A stretch of 64,000 bases of DNA from Eukaryota sp. TZLM1-RC. Its lineage: Eukaryota > Metamonada: BaSk clade. Position 1 is the first letter of the stretch. The number at the start of each line of letters is the position of its first letter. Below the pieces are notes generated by a model. It did no database searches. It was given only the letters and a program-made list of their open reading frames with translations, and was not told where the DNA came from. A program made the position numbers and the translations under genes. Positions 1 through 10,869 of this stretch are shown one piece after another. The stretch is taken from contig JAUPSS010000004.1 of NCBI GenBank assembly GCA_040285825.1, positions 4,967,658 to 5,031,657 on the forward strand. Reading direction: 5' to 3'.

Positions 1-195
1 TCTATTTCCCCTGTATGGTCCCAAATAGATGAGTGCTATAACCTCATCTGCTTCTTCCCTATTTATTTGATGAGAAATCCATTCACCAATGTTTGGCGAC
101 GCTTCCGTTGTTGATACTCTTGACGCAACTGAAATATTACATTTTGGATATTGTTTTGTTAGGGTGAAAAAAATTGGTTTTATAGGAACAAATAT
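1..195 (-). pseudogene. Partial open frame running off the window start, unidentified
   Basis: A minus-strand frame stays open for 65 codons from a stop at 196-198 to the first base of the window. It has no ATG near its upstream end. The predicted peptide contains VASRVSTTEASPNIGEW and later IALIYLGPYRG, which looks protein-like, but I do not recognise a family. It could be an exon of a gene outside the window or a relic next to the hAT element. Only the open frame is seen; the rest is uncertain. Confidence 0.3.
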
Positions 196-323
196 TTAAA
201 CTCCCATGATCAGCTGAAACCTGGGAGCTCATCATTGAATAGTAATATTATTATTTCAATCAACAGTAATGAAACATCCAATGATAATATTAACACCATT
301 GCAGATAAGGAGATTATTTCAGG

Positions 324-911
324 TAGGATTGTCCAAGTTCAGCTCTATTCAGTTCAGAAAACCCTTAGGAACCTGATCTGAACCGAACCGCTTCCGAACC
401 GGCAATTCATATCAGTGAAATATTTGATTTTATCTATTCTTCAAATAATATAAACTAACTAATTGAACATTATTTCCATTCCTTTCAAAAAGACATATAG
501 ACTCAACACTTTTTTTACTCAAAGAAGCTCTGTATTCTGTAGTCGTACGATCAGCTGAGCTAAACAACTGGTCACATGCAACAGAAATAGCTTGGATAGA
601 AAACAATTACTTTGCAAGAGTCGACCAATTTGGAAATCTACCTGTATTATATTTTCACCACTGGGGAGGGTCATCAAAATGACAAATAATCTCTTCTGCT
701 TCATTTGATTTGATTACTAACAGGTAATTTAGTATCCTGTAGTTAACTTTTAATAGTAGGGTCTTTGTATGAATGAAATCAACACAAATAACTGAGAACA
801 TTTATTGCTGTTTCATTTAGTATTACTACATGTATTGGACTGGTTCAAACTGGTTTGGAACCTGAATCTAATATTAGTGAACCTGGACTGAACTGACATT
901 CGACAGCCCTA
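324..911 (-). mobile_element. Short hAT-type DNA transposon, degenerate and non-autonomous
   Basis: The 588-bp segment has imperfect terminal inverted repeats starting TAGGATTGTCC on the left and, reverse-complemented, TAGGGCTGTCG on the right. It is flanked by near-identical 8-bp duplications, ATTTCAGG (316-323) and ATTTCAAG (912-919). TAGGG..TG ends and 8-bp duplications are hAT hallmarks. Subterminal zones carry repeated GAACC/GAACTG motifs. Inside, on the minus strand around 480-660, a relic of the hAT C-terminal dimerisation region is readable (Q-L-F-S-S-A-D-R, then R-A-S-L-S), broken by stops. It ends 62 bp upstream of the next gene's ATG, so it lies in that gene's promoter region. Confidence 0.75.
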
Positions 912-925
912 ATTTCAAGAGATTA

Positions 926-934
926 CATATATAG
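926..934 (+). promoter_or_regulatory. TATA-like box upstream of the YIPPHLR gene, tentative
   Basis: CATATATAG lies about 40 bp before the ATG at 974 and just outside the hAT element's right end. Position and composition fit a core promoter, but AT-rich matches are common here and nothing else confirms it. Confidence 0.25.
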
Positions 935-973
935 AGGGACCAATAATATTTGGCATATTGTCAACACCAATCA

Positions 974-1984
974 ATGAGTTCCAGCAATGAGTCCGCTTAC
1001 ATTCCTCCCCACCTACGTAACGAGAAAAGATCATCTTCTCCGCCTCTACGTACTTTGGATGATTTAGCTCAACACAAAAACTGTGTTGATCACTTGATCG
1101 ACATACTAAGACTTCCCACTGTAGATGATGTTCTGTCTTGGGGAAAATTTCCCGCCGACGTTGTCCAAAGTATTGAAGAATTTATTGACTTCACATGTCC
1201 TCAACAGAGACAACAGCTAGTGGAGAAAGTAGACAAAGATCAAGATTTGATGAAAAACAATCATGGTCGATTGGGACAGGCCTATCCCAACGCGTTCAGA
1301 CACTCTACCTCAAGGAATTTGTACATGCGGAAGTACTGTCATTATCATGCTGAAAATGCCATTGAAAGAGCTGTCGTTTTATCTGCTGAAGGAAAAGACT
1401 ATGATAAATCCGAGTTATCAAGGAAATGTTTGCTCTCTGTTTTTATGTGTTTTGCTGTCCAAAGAAACATTAATGCATGCCGTGGGACTACGCAAATACC
1501 AGAACCTGCACTTATTAACATGATGATCGCCCATGCCGTTCTAGCATTATCCAGATCCATCATCAGAGATATCCTCATTCAAACAAGAATGAATGATTTC
1601 TCGTGTTTTCAGAATCTGGTACATGATGTGGTCGACATTATGATGAAACTCAAAAGCTTGGAAGTACCTCGTGGAGATGGGTTTCAAACTGTTGGATCAA
1701 TTTTGGATGAAATGAATTATCAAATCGACCTCAATGGTGTGTTATGCTACTGCATTATTTCTTGTTTAAATGGACGTTTGCAGTCCACTGTGACAGAATT
1801 TTTTGAAGAAGAAAGAAAAGAGGACAATATGTTTTTATTGTCAAGTTTCTTCAAAACTCTGGCTCTTTGGTTTTCAGAAATGGGACAACCAGTGGAAATT
1901 CCAACCTCTGATCAACTTAGATCTTGTTTGCGTTCAAAGAAGCCATTAGTACTTGAGTTTATCTCCTTCCTAACGAATGAATAA
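974..1984 (+). CDS. Unknown 336-aa protein with N-terminal YIPPHLR motif, copy 1
   Basis: An intact single-exon frame of 336 codons. I start it at ATG 974 because the frame upstream offers only a TTG. The N-terminus reads SAYIPPHLRN followed by a basic SSSPPLR stretch. YIPPHLR is a short motif known from DDX3/Ded1-type helicases, where it lies in a translation-factor-binding tail, but no helicase domain follows. The remaining ~300 residues look alpha-helical with several Cys and no recognised catalytic signature. A second copy lies at 13319-14320 with about 87% identity by eye, and the duplication continues about 560 bp past the stop. A link to RNA or translation is a guess from the motif only. 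Confidence 0.8.
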   Translation: MSSSNESAYIPPHLRNEKRSSSPPLRTLDDLAQHKNCVDHLIDILRLPTVDDVLSWGKFPADVVQSIEEFIDFTCPQQRQQLVEKVDKDQDLMKNNHGRLGQAYPNAFRHSTSRNLYMRKYCHYHAENAIERAVVLSAEGKDYDKSELSRKCLLSVFMCFAVQRNINACRGTTQIPEPALINMMIAHAVLALSRSIIRDILIQTRMNDFSCFQNLVHDVVDIMMKLKSLEVPRGDGFQTVGSILDEMNYQIDLNGVLCYCIISCLNGRLQSTVTEFFEEERKEDNMFLLSSFFKTLALWFSEMGQPVEIPTSDQLRSCLRSKKPLVLEFISFLTNE

Positions 1985-2547
1985 TTTATGTGTGCTATTC
2001 TTGTTCTTGTTTATACAGAATTTGTAAATGGTTTGTTCGTAATGTTTTTTATCGATACATATTCATCAATTCTTCATCGCTATGTTAATGCAGGTTGATA
2101 GCATGAGCCAAATGAATCAACTAAATTATGTTTCCTCAATCAAATCAGTTCCAACTTTGTTTCAGCAAATACATCTGGAACATGTTCTGGTTTGGTGTAT
2201 GTTGCAAAATCACAATTTACCGTTACTATATACCCAACTATACCCATTGTATCAATTGAAATCCCATCTGTTATTGTCCAATTTCAAGAATTTCTAGAAG
2301 GAGCAAAATTATGTAGTCCAACGTCATTATAACTGTTCACAGTGACATTTCCTTAGCTAGACATGTGATCATAAAATCATCCAACACAAAATATTTGTTG
2401 CTTCTTCTTCATGATTGTTGTTTGGGATGATGAATCGAATCTTAAGTTAATCGTTCAGGATCTTTGTCGAAATACTCAATCAACACCATTCTCCATAAAG
2501 CAATCGTGTGTTAACAAATAATATGGTATGTTGTTTGTGTTGATCAT
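1985..2547 (+). repeat. Duplicated 3' flank of YIPPHLR gene copy 1
   Basis: This stretch is nearly identical to 14321-14872, downstream of the paralogue, with only scattered substitutions and a small CTT-repeat length difference near 2403. It contains a short open frame (2082-2297) conserved in both copies but with no recognisable product. The shared block ends near 2547 and 14872, after which the sequences differ completely. It marks a DNA-level segmental duplication, not a retrocopy. Confidence 0.8.
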
Positions 2548-3132
2548 TTGGTTTGAATAAAAAAATTTAAAAATGGAAACCAAATTTTATTTCAGTAAAA
2601 CATTTTAATGATATAAAAAAATTCATTTTATCAATAAAAACATATTTAGCATTGAAATTTAATGTTGATTCAAATAAACTAATAAGGCAGTGGAGCTTTA
2701 CAAAGTTGAACTCAATTCCTCAAACAAAAAAGACAAACAAGTAACTATTGAATGAATAACTGTTTGAAGTGAAACAATTAAATACTGTCGCAGAAGAGAA
2801 AGATGTCGGGAACAAAACATCAATGAAATTCTGGCGAGAAAGGTAAGAGTCTGAAATAACAAATTTTTAGCATTTATATGGTAATGAAGTTTGACCGAAA
2901 CAATTCCAAACAATTTTCATTAAGCAGCAACTGAAAAAACTCTGGTAATTTTAAATATATAGACAACCTACTCCAAGCTTTGAGTAATTGAGCAATGTTC
3001 TCAACTCTGATCAACAATTTTGGTAGAGTCTAAGGAAAGAGAAAAGTTGTATTCCAAATTGTTATTCCGTTTAGGGATATTTTCAGTGTCTGAATACAAT
3101 GGCAGCAGAGTTGGTTGATGTTACTCAATCTA
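2548..3132. other. AT-rich intergenic stretch
   Basis: No supported gene. The short minus-strand frame at 2698-2913 has no recognisable content. The stretch ends at the CTGA target duplication of the neighbouring LTR element. Confidence 0.4.
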
Positions 3133-3136
3133 CTGA

Positions 3137-3220
3137 TGATGCCGTAGGTTGGAAAAGTGGGGTTAAGATAAAGCTGATTTATTTTCTATTCATATTATAA
3201 AAGCCAAAGGGCGCCAACAC
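3137..3220 (-). repeat. G1 3' LTR (84 bp)
   Basis: It runs TGATGCCGTAGG...GCGCCAACA and contains a TATTATAAAAGCC TATA-like core at about 3195-3205. On the minus strand it is preceded by a purine-rich tract (AATAGGAGAAGCAG) as expected of a polypurine primer. It pairs with the copy at 12777-12858. Confidence 0.8.
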
Positions 3221-3295
3221 TGCTTCTCCTATTTTTCAAAATCAATCGGCTTTATAATGAATATTCTATAAACTCTAAATACTAATAAACTAAAA

Positions 3296-4686
3296 CTAAT
3301 TCTTCTTATTTCTACTGCTAATTCTAGGCCGCTTAGGGGCACCAGACTCGCTGGAAGGACCTCTTCTATTAGGAGTACGATTACCAGCTTTTCTAATTCT
3401 CCTGTCTTTACTGAGAAACTTACAAGCTTCTGAATGTTCAACTGAATGGAGAGGCTCTTCATTTGGCTCACCGCCAAACCATTGAACAGTGCAGAAACTT
3501 CCTGGGTCAGAATTATATTCTGAGAGGATTTTCTCTATAACATGTTTTTCAACATCGCCTGCTGCGACTGCCTTAAGGAATTCAACATCCTGAGGATTCT
3601 TGGCGTTATAGATTTTGCAATCTTTCTTAGCAGCCATTACTTCAGAGCCAGTGGTAAGATTCTTTAATAATAAAGTAGAGTTGGAAGGATGATCTATTAT
3701 TAAACAGGGTCCGTTCCAAGGTCCATGCAATTTATTATTTTGTTTGGTTTTGCGAAGGACATAGTCACCCATAAATACTATAAAACACGAATTTGTATTG
3801 TATACTGAAGTCGGAGTATTTAATGTTTGAAGACGCTCTGCTTCTTCCCTTTTTTCTTGTAAACGAATAATGTTCAAATTTATATCATCTAATAAAGGAA
3901 TATTGGAATCGAATTTCGATAAGTTTCCCAATATATTTGCAGCGATCTTGGACTAATCGAAAATCCAAACATAAGTTCGTATGGGGTAAAACCTGTTTTT
4001 CTGCTATAATTAGAATTTATTAATAGTGGGGATATGGGTACACAAGTACACCAATTTCCATAATCATTAAAATCTATTAATAATTTCCTCAAGCATTGTA
4101 AAGCGTCTCTATGTTTACGTTTTACAAGTCCATTAAGTTCGGAGTAGTGTGGTATTGAGTTACTCGTCTCAATAGCTAATCTGTTACACACAATCTTGAA
4201 AGTCTCATTGGCGAACTCAGGACCATTATCATTATGAATTAACATAGGTATGCCAAAAATTGCGCAAACATTCCAAATTAATACGTCTGTGGTCTCTAAG
4301 GCATTGAGTTCTTTTAGAGGGACTAAAATTGAATAACCAGTAAATGAATCTACAAATACTAACAAGTATTTATTACCATCGCTATCAGTATTCAGAGGTC
4401 CAATTGTATCGACATTTAATCTAGCAAAAAACGATCTGCCCAAAGAGAGAACCTGTGGAAGGTGTTTTTGTTCGTTTGACCGGTGCCGTTTTTTGACAAG
4501 TTGGGCATCTTTTGACATTTTTATGAGGTCTTTTCTCATATTAGGCCAAAAAATCACTTTTACACAATTTATGTAGACTGCCGTTGTTGCTGGGGTGTCC
4601 AAATTGAACCAATCCATGTATTAAAAATGAGGCCTGTTTTCTGAGACTTTTTGGGATCAAAATTTGATTTTTATTACTTTTCCAAA
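3296..4686 (-). pseudogene. G1 integrase core plus chromodomain, frameshifted
   Basis: Two overlapping frames (about 4617-3889 and 3931-3296) encode a retroviral-type integrase. The catalytic triad is readable as NVDTIGPL (D), HNDNGPEF (D) and HYSELNGLV (E). The zinc-binding end lies at 4560-4680, where GHPSNN and CKSDF are seen before a frameshift near 4557. The C-terminal part has a chromodomain-like stretch (EKHVIEKIL...VQWFGG...PLHSVEH) and a basic tail, typical of chromoviruses, in which it directs integration to particular chromatin. Frame breaks make it non-functional as it stands. Confidence 0.8.
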
Positions 4687-5838
4687 GACACTGACTAAAT
4701 GTACCATTGATTGCACCATAAATTATAATTTTGTTGGTAAATGTACCATAATGAAAACGTACCACAATTTCATCAACGTACCACATTCTGTTTCGTCTGA
4801 ACTTCATATTTGGACTTCTCTCATCTTAAGGCAGACAGATTCACCAATATAAAAACCTCCCTTTATGCACGCTGTTTTTGCTTCCGGCTATGCTCTGATA
4901 GTAGCTCATTCATCTGAATACACTTGTCTTTTCTCTTGTGAAAAAGGAGGTAACTCCCGTTGTAAAAACGAAGGTGGTAAAACCCGCAAAACAGGTTGTC
5001 CCTTCAACATTCAGTGTCACATGGACAGAAGATGGTTGGCTGGTTGTTAGTCAACACAACTCTCACAATCTTGATCTCTACGCTTGTATGTCTGCAAGCA
5101 GAAGTTATCGTGCTCACTTCAACGACTTATATAAGTGTACGATTGAAACCCTTTTGAGGGCTAACTGTGAGCCCAAGGTGGTGTTTGATCGCTTATTGAT
5201 CTTAAATCCAGACTGTCCCATCAACCGGAAAGACATCGCTAACAAGAGATCATCACTATTGAAGCTTCAGAAGTCCCATCTCCCTACCTTTCAATCATTG
5301 CTTGACCACCTAAGAAAAGACAACCGCCTCAATCTAAAATCTCTTCTTCATGATCATGATGGATCATTGCGGAACTGTTTGATTGCCTATCAACCCGCTT
5401 CTACTTTGGTGAATAGCAACCCATACCTTTTGATGATGGACTGTACCTACAAGACCAATCAATACGGTATGCCTCTTTTGGTTGTAATGGGTATCACATC
5501 ATTTATGACATCGTTTCCTCTTGCGATTACCCTACTTTCAGGAGAAACGACTGATGATTACGATTGGGAATTACGTCAGCTTAGGGAAGTTTATCCTACT
5601 CTGCAAGGGGACGACCTTTAGGTTCTCGAGGTACCCGTAGAAATCCTTCTGCATTTGAAGTGCCTCCTGTGAAACGTCCACGAGGTAGACCACGTAAAAA
5701 CTGCTAAGTTATAACTGTTCCATTGCTTGTTTTATAGAGCTTTGTTTTCCGCCAATAAAGTTGTATTGACTACAGGTTTTCTATAAAAAATGCCTTTTAT
5801 GGTACATCAGTTAATTTATGGTACATTTAGTCAGGGTC
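4687..5838 (+). mobile_element. MULE-1: Mutator-like DNA transposon nested in G1
   Basis: The 1152-bp element has terminal inverted repeats GACACTGACTAAATGTACCAT (one mismatch on the other end). It is flanked by perfect 8-bp duplications TTTCCAAA at 4679-4686 and 5839-5846. Removing the element and one duplication joins the G1 minus-strand frame exactly (…QIWK then SNKNQIL…), which matches the same place in G2. That proves insertion into G1. Repeated GGTACA motifs occupy both subterminal zones. It is internally deleted and lacks most of the transposase core. Confidence 0.9.
4865..5706 (+). pseudogene. MULE-1 transposase, FAR1-like DNA-binding N-terminus, deleted core
   Basis: The frame starting at 4865 contains YTCLFSCEKGG and RKTGCPF, the signature of the FAR1/WRKY-GCM1-type zinc finger of MULE transposases. 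It then shifts frame near 5015 into TWTEDGWLVVSQHNSHNLD, the expected continuation. The first catalytic Asp lies in LLMMDCTYKTNQYG (about 5430-5470), and DYDWELRQLREVY follows. At 5619 the frame stops and only a C-terminal AT-hook-like tail (KRPRGRPRK, about 5670-5706) remains, so the middle and distal catalytic domain has been lost. It is not active as seen. Confidence 0.8.
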
Positions 5839-5846
5839 TTTCCAAA

Positions 5847-6358
5847 TTTGAGTTTTTTCATCAAAAATTGCGTTTTCAAATAAGGAGTTCTTCTTGTTTA
5901 TGGCAATTTGTTGTTCTGATCTAATCTTAGTGAACCAAAAAGAAAAAAGGGGTAAATCTTGGTGTCAGCTAAGTGAACAGATTGATGGGAGATCTTCGGT
6001 TTCCCAATCAGAGTTATCGTTTCGAAGAGGTAGTTCATAATTTTAGTACATCGTGATTGGGTTGTTTATCCTTTACATTGATGAAGGTTATTCTTCTTGA
6101 TCCAGGTCGATATTTCCCGATAACATATATGCCCAGTGGTTGTCTTCACCAGGTTCATGGACTATATCAAAGTCGAATTCAGACAGTATCGGCAACCATC
6201 TCTTTACAATTTTATTTTTCTCTGGTGCAGTTGCCAGGAATGCAATGTTTTTATCATCTGTAAAAATTGATAGGTGTCTAGTCAAAAGATAGCTCTCTAA
6301 GCAACTTTCAGTTAGAATTAAAAGTATTGCATATAATTCCTTTTGTAAAGTGGACCAT
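5847..6358 (-). pseudogene. G1 RNase H fragment
   Basis: Minus-strand residues include QKELYAILLILTES, HLSIFTDDKNIAFLATAPEKN and FDIVHEPGEDNHWA. They align closely with the RNase H-to-integrase connection of G2. The fragment is the part of G1 between the MULE insertion and the G2 LTR. Frame breaks occur around 6080. It is cut at 6358 by the first base of the G2 LTR. Confidence 0.75.
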
Positions 6359-6478
6359 TGTTGCCGTTAGGCATTATGCTAGCTGTATGTTAGATGTATG
6401 TGTAAGGCGGGTGATGATAAAGATAATTTTGTTTAATGTATTCTATATACTTAGGTACTCACTAGTGAGATACCTACA
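6359..6478 (-). repeat. G2 3' LTR (120 bp)
   Basis: It starts TGTTGCCGTTAGGC and ends CCTACA. On the minus strand it is preceded by the purine tract ACGGAAGAAGGTAG. The TGxTGCCGT(T)AGG start is shared with the G1 LTR and with the small element at 27508-28605, which points to one LTR lineage. I found no second copy in the window. Confidence 0.65.
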
Positions 6479-6506
6479 CTACCTTCTTCCGTTTTCTTAA
6501 TTAAAA

Positions 6507-7496
6507 TTATGTACAGTTGTCCTTTCGCTTCCTCTGCGGATAACGCTTTTGCTGAGCCACGGGGAGAGCCTGAGCTGCGTTGTTGGATTTAATAGATTTA
6601 CGTTTTCTTTTATTTGGTTTCTTATCAAATCGTTGATACGCTTCTGAATATCTGATAGAATGGAGTGGCTCCTCGGTGGTATTTCCACCAAACCATCTCA
6701 CAGTACAGAAGGGTCCTTGAGCAGTATTATACTCGTCAAGAATTTCCTCGATGACATGTTTACCTGAATCTGTGGCTGCGATGGCCCTAAGTAGATCGAC
6801 ATCGTTAGGATCGTCAGCGTTGTAAATTTTACAGTCCCTGTTTGATACTTTAGTTTGTTCACCAGTCGTCAGGTTCTTTATTAATAAAGTGGAGTTGGAA
6901 GGCGTTTCTAAAACCAAATACGGGCCTAAGCAAGATATATGCAATTTATGCGGTTGTTTAGTCTTTCGAAGAATGTAGTCACCAATATTAAATGTAATTT
7001 CATCAATGTTTTTCGTATGACTGAATGTATTTGATAGTACGTGATGCTATGCTTCTTCCCATCTCTCTTGAAGACGTTCGTTCTTAAATTTGAGGTCTTG
7101 CAAAAGTGGTACATTGGATTCAAAATCGAAAATGCCTCCTAGGATGTTAGCAGGATCTGATCTTGGGCTGATAGATGACCCAAACATCAGTTCGTGTGGA
7201 ATGTGATTTGTTATTCTACTTTTGGTTGAATTAATTAATAGTTGAGTTATTGGTACATATGTGGACCATGAATCATAGTTGTTGTAATCAATTAATAATT
7301 TCCTTATACATTGTATCACATCTGGATGTTGTATTTCAACCAATCCATTGCTTTCAGAATGGTAAGGAATTGATTGAGACATTTCTATTGACATGCTTTG
7401 GCAAAGCGATTTAAATATTTCGTTGGCGAACTCAGGGCCATTGTCACTATGTATAGACATAAGTATGCCAAAAATAGCGCAGACGTTCCATATCAA
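6507..7496 (-). pseudogene. G2 integrase C-terminal half and chromodomain
   Basis: The frames 7496-7047 and 6944-6507 give SIHSDNGPEFANE (second Asp), PYHSESNGLVE (Glu) and then ISPRSDP. After a frame break near 7040 follow the GPY/F-like region and a chromodomain-like segment (GKHVIEEIL...VRWFGG...PLHSIRYSEA), with a basic RKRKS/QRKRK tail. The order equals that of G1. At least one frameshift and a stop at 7047 separate the parts, so the polyprotein is interrupted. Confidence 0.75.
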
Positions 7497-7511
7497 AGCA
7501 TCTGCTACTTC

Positions 7512-8594
7512 TTAGGCATTAAGTTTTTTTAAAGGTACGAGTATTGTATACCTTGTAAATGAATCAACGAAAACTAGTAAATATTTATTATCGTTGTTGT
7601 CTTTATTGAGTGGTCCAATTGTATCCACGTTTAATCTTGCGAAAGGGCTATTAGCCCACAGGGAACCAGTTGAGGGAGTCTTTGATTGCTTTACTGGTGC
7701 TGTTTTCTGGCAAGTGGGATAACGTTCTATATGTTTGATGAGATCTGTTCTCATGTTTGGCCAGTAGAAATCGCTTTTGGAAAGTTTATCCAGACTTTCG
7801 TTTTTGCTAGGGTGGCCTGATTGGGTTAAATCGTGTATTAGGTTGAGTGCCGTTTTTCTTAGTTTGGTCGGGATTATCATTTTATTATTATTATTTAACC
7901 AGATTTCTGTGTTTTTGCATAATGTAGCGTTTTTGAATAAGGTATTATTGCTAATGTCCAGTTGTTGCTCTGATCTAACTTTTGAGAGCCAATTTGAAAA
8001 AATGGGTAAATCTGGGTGCTTTGCTAATTCAAAAATGTGGATTGGATCTGGATCTTCATAATCAGAATCGTCGTCAGGGGGGGTGGTACTTGATAATGTG
8101 GGTATTGGATCATGTGGGTAGTTGATGTGATTTATTTCCGGATTTTCTAAACTTGTATCTATGTTTCTTGACATCATGTGAGCCCAGTGATTGTCTTCTC
8201 CTTTTTCGTGTACGATATCAAAGTCAAATTCTGATAAGATAGGTAACCGTCTTTTGACGATTCTGTTCTTTTCAGGAGGCGTGGCGAGGAATGCAATATT
8301 CCGGTGATCTGTGAAAATGGTCAGATGTCTAGTAAGGAGAAAGCTTTCAAGATGACTTTCTGTTAGCATTAATAGTATCGCATACAATTCTTTTTGTAAA
8401 GTAGACCAACGCTTTTGAGTATCGGTTAAAATCCTGCTATAAAAGGAGATTGGTGTTACTTTTCTATCATTTAAGGCAGTTCCAATGGGTGCATAAGGTG
8501 CGACTTCTTGCCAAATGACTCCTCCTACTGCGATGTCAGATGCATCGGTGCTAATCAGAATCCGTTTGTCTGGTGAAGGTAATTCCAGAGGCAT
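7512..8594 (-). pseudogene. G2 RNase H and integrase N-terminal half
   Basis: One open frame of 360 codons. RNase H: ILISTDASDIAVGG (Asp), QKELYAILLMLTES (Glu) and LTIFTDHRNIAF (Asp). Then comes the linker FDIVHEKGEDNHWAH, the integrase zinc-binding region (LIHDLTQSGHPS...YWPNMR..., YPTCQKTA) and the first catalytic Asp in LNVDTIGPL. A stop at 7512-7514 separates it from the second half of the integrase. This is the best-preserved part of G2 and the guide for reading G1. Confidence 0.8.
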
Positions 8595-9604
8595 GTGATT
8601 AATAATCAGTTGTTTTATATGATCTAATAGATGATCGTGTTTGGCTTCCCAATTTACACGATATTGTTTGTGCTTGATTAACTCATTTATGGGTGCTATT
8701 AGTTGTGAAATATTTGGGAGCCAATCTCTTATAAAATTGACTGAGCCAACTAATGACCGTACTTCCTTGATAGTTTTTGGAGCAGGTATGTTTATTAAAC
8801 CATATACTCGTTTTTTTGCTAATTTTTTGTTGTTCGGATTGGAAAGTGCTGCCTAAAATGTCAATTGGTTGTTTGTCAGTAACGAATTTAATCCAATTTT
8901 TAATTTAAATTTATAATAATTTTTAAATTTAATTCTCAATCCAATGTTGACTCTTCTACTCCTTGCGCATTGCAGTACCCTCTGTATTCTGTCAAAGAAT
9001 TCTTGAAGGGTTGATCCTATTATGATTATATCGTCGATGTAAATCAATACTCCTTCTATTTGGAAAATTTCCATCATTACATTTTGAAAAATCGCTGGGA
9101 TATTCTTTAGACCGAAGCATGCCCTTTTAAACATAATAGATCTGCCAGGAATAGAGATAGATGTCTTTTGAACGTCTTTGTCGGCTACTTTCATTTGCCA
9201 AAAAACTTTTGGAGATCCAAAGTGGCAATAAGGTTGGCCTGACTCAGAAATTCCAAAACATCTGAAATTAATAATAAGTTAGACTCAACCGGAATTGTAT
9301 GAGCGTTTACTCCATCTTTACCACTGAAGTCGCCCGTCAACCTAGGTTTTCGATCATCAGGGTATATCACTAATACTATTGGGGAACTGAACTTGTAGTT
9401 CGATTCAATTGCATAGCCCATTTCAATCAATTGATCAAAAATCTGATTGGCTATTTGTAATTTCTTTGGGTTGAGGGGCCGAGCTGGTTTATGTACAATT
9501 GTATTAGTATTGGAGAAGGGGATCGTCATGGGTGGACAATCGATTCCATCTTTATTGGGCTTTTCGCTGAATACGTCCTTGTATTGAGCTAATATATCAG
9601 ACAA
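8595..9604 (-). pseudogene. G2 reverse transcriptase, broken
   Basis: The frame 9604-9191 begins in the RT fingers (DGIDCPPMTIPF..., YAIESNYKFSSPIVLVIYP, RLTGDFSGKDGVNAHTIP, IATLDLQKFF). The frame then switches to 9194-8853, which contains the catalytic YIDD box (GVLIYIDDIIIIG). The connection region at 8600-8850 is readable only in scraps. Gypsy RTs normally have F/Y-x-D-D here, so the box itself is intact, but frame breaks near 9190 and 8940 inactivate the protein. Confidence 0.75.
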
Positions 9605-9649
9605 ACTCTTATTATACTCACTATCATCTAAATTAATCTCACATCCAGA

Positions 9650-10869
9650 TCTATCTCATTGCAGAGTAAAATCTTCTTCACTGCAAGAGGTTGATTCTAC
9701 GTGGCCAATTTGATGAGTTTTAATTTTGTTATCAGAAATGGCTTCACCATTTAGCAGGGTGCGGCGCTCTTCGTTTAGTAAAATAACTAAACGGTCAGAT
9801 GTCAGTAGCACAAGCTGTTGTAACGTGTCTACCCCAATTAAAAATTTGTTCGAACTTTGTATAATGGGGAGAGTATGGTTTATTGATACTTGGTTCGCGA
9901 TGTTGGCAACATATAACGTCAGAATGCCTTGTGCACTCCCAAGCGAATTTGTTGATACATTGCTAGCAGGGATGAATTGTGCTATATCGGTTTCATTTAT
10001 ACACATGGAACACCGATTTGCTAGGTCGAGGGAAATGACAGAACAAAATGCAGCTGTGTCTATCATGCCTTTATGACCGTATCGTTGATTCTAACCTGAA
10101 GCTCTAAGAACTGAGGCTGCTTGGATCTGCTGTGGTTCATACAAGGTGCAAATTCATCTGCTCGATTGTATAAATCGCTTTCTAAACTGTTTAAACTCAA
10201 ATATTTATCTACTTTATTGTCATTACCGAAAGAAAGTGGATTTAAGAGGGATGCTTGAGCTGAATTTTGCAATTGGCTAGTTGTATAAATATGGCTCAAT
10301 TCGGGAGCTGTAGCGTGCGATGATTGGTGTATATGAAACATATATGCACGATGTTTATTTTTTCTCGTACCACGGCCACCTCGGCCCCTATATCTACCTT
10401 GTCCTCTGCTATGGCCTCTATGAATATTTTTAAAACTATCATAACTACCTCCGAATATTCTTCCTCGGCCTCTACCTCTGCCGGCGCTTCTTCGTTGATC
10501 TAGTGGAACCAGAGATCTGGTGCATCCGGGGTCTTTGCATTCTGCAATTACATGGCCTGGCTTCTGACAGAAGGTGCAGAATTTGTGGCCTCCTCTGTAA
10601 TGCTTTTTTTAGATTTGGGATGGATGAAACTGGTTGGCTTGTTCTCTTTTTTCCGGCTGACGTTTGGAAATCACTTGTTTCTATCTTCGGTCTGGACGCA
10701 GCTTTTCTCAATAACTGGACCGTTTCCCTATTTTGCGCAACTTTCATCCACGATAATAGGTCATTTCTCACTTTTTTTGTTAATTTGGGGAAGCTTACTA
10801 GCTTGTCCTTCCAGTAGCTCTCATTGCAAAATTTTTCGAACAGTGGCTCAGTGAAGGCCAAGTTGTTAA
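9650..10869 (-). pseudogene. G2 gag C-terminus with CCHC knuckle, RG-rich stretch and aspartic protease
   Basis: The frame 10861-10472 holds the end of a capsid-like region (CNESYWKDKLVSFPKLTKK...). In another frame at about 10590-10550 a CCHC zinc knuckle is readable (C-T-F-C-Q-K-P-G-H-V-I-A-E-C). A Gly/Arg-rich run follows (about 10500-10370), then a frame to 10063 and the protease frame 10066-9656, with the active-site motif IDTAAFCSVIS (D-T-A, as in some gypsy proteases) and a later flap-like region. Frame shifts separate the pieces. Confidence 0.65.

Larger units (their letters stand above)
6359..10869 (-). mobile_element. G2: second Ty3/gypsy chromovirus-type element nested in G1, 5' part lost
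   Basis: On the minus strand it runs gag zinc-knuckle end, protease, RT, RNase H, integrase, chromodomain, polypurine tract, 3' LTR. It is closely related in protein sequence to G1. The 3' LTR (6359-6478) abuts G1 RNase H, while at the other end, near 10870, gag residues join a piece of G1 RT without an intervening LTR. The 5' LTR and the gag N-terminus are therefore missing. I infer insertion into G1 followed by a deletion that took the G2 5' end and part of G1 RT. Confidence 0.7.

Noticed and set aside
2082-2297. Short ORF after the YIPPHLR gene as a separate gene
   Set aside because: Conserved in the duplicate only because the whole flank is; differences are not biased to silent sites and no family is recognised.
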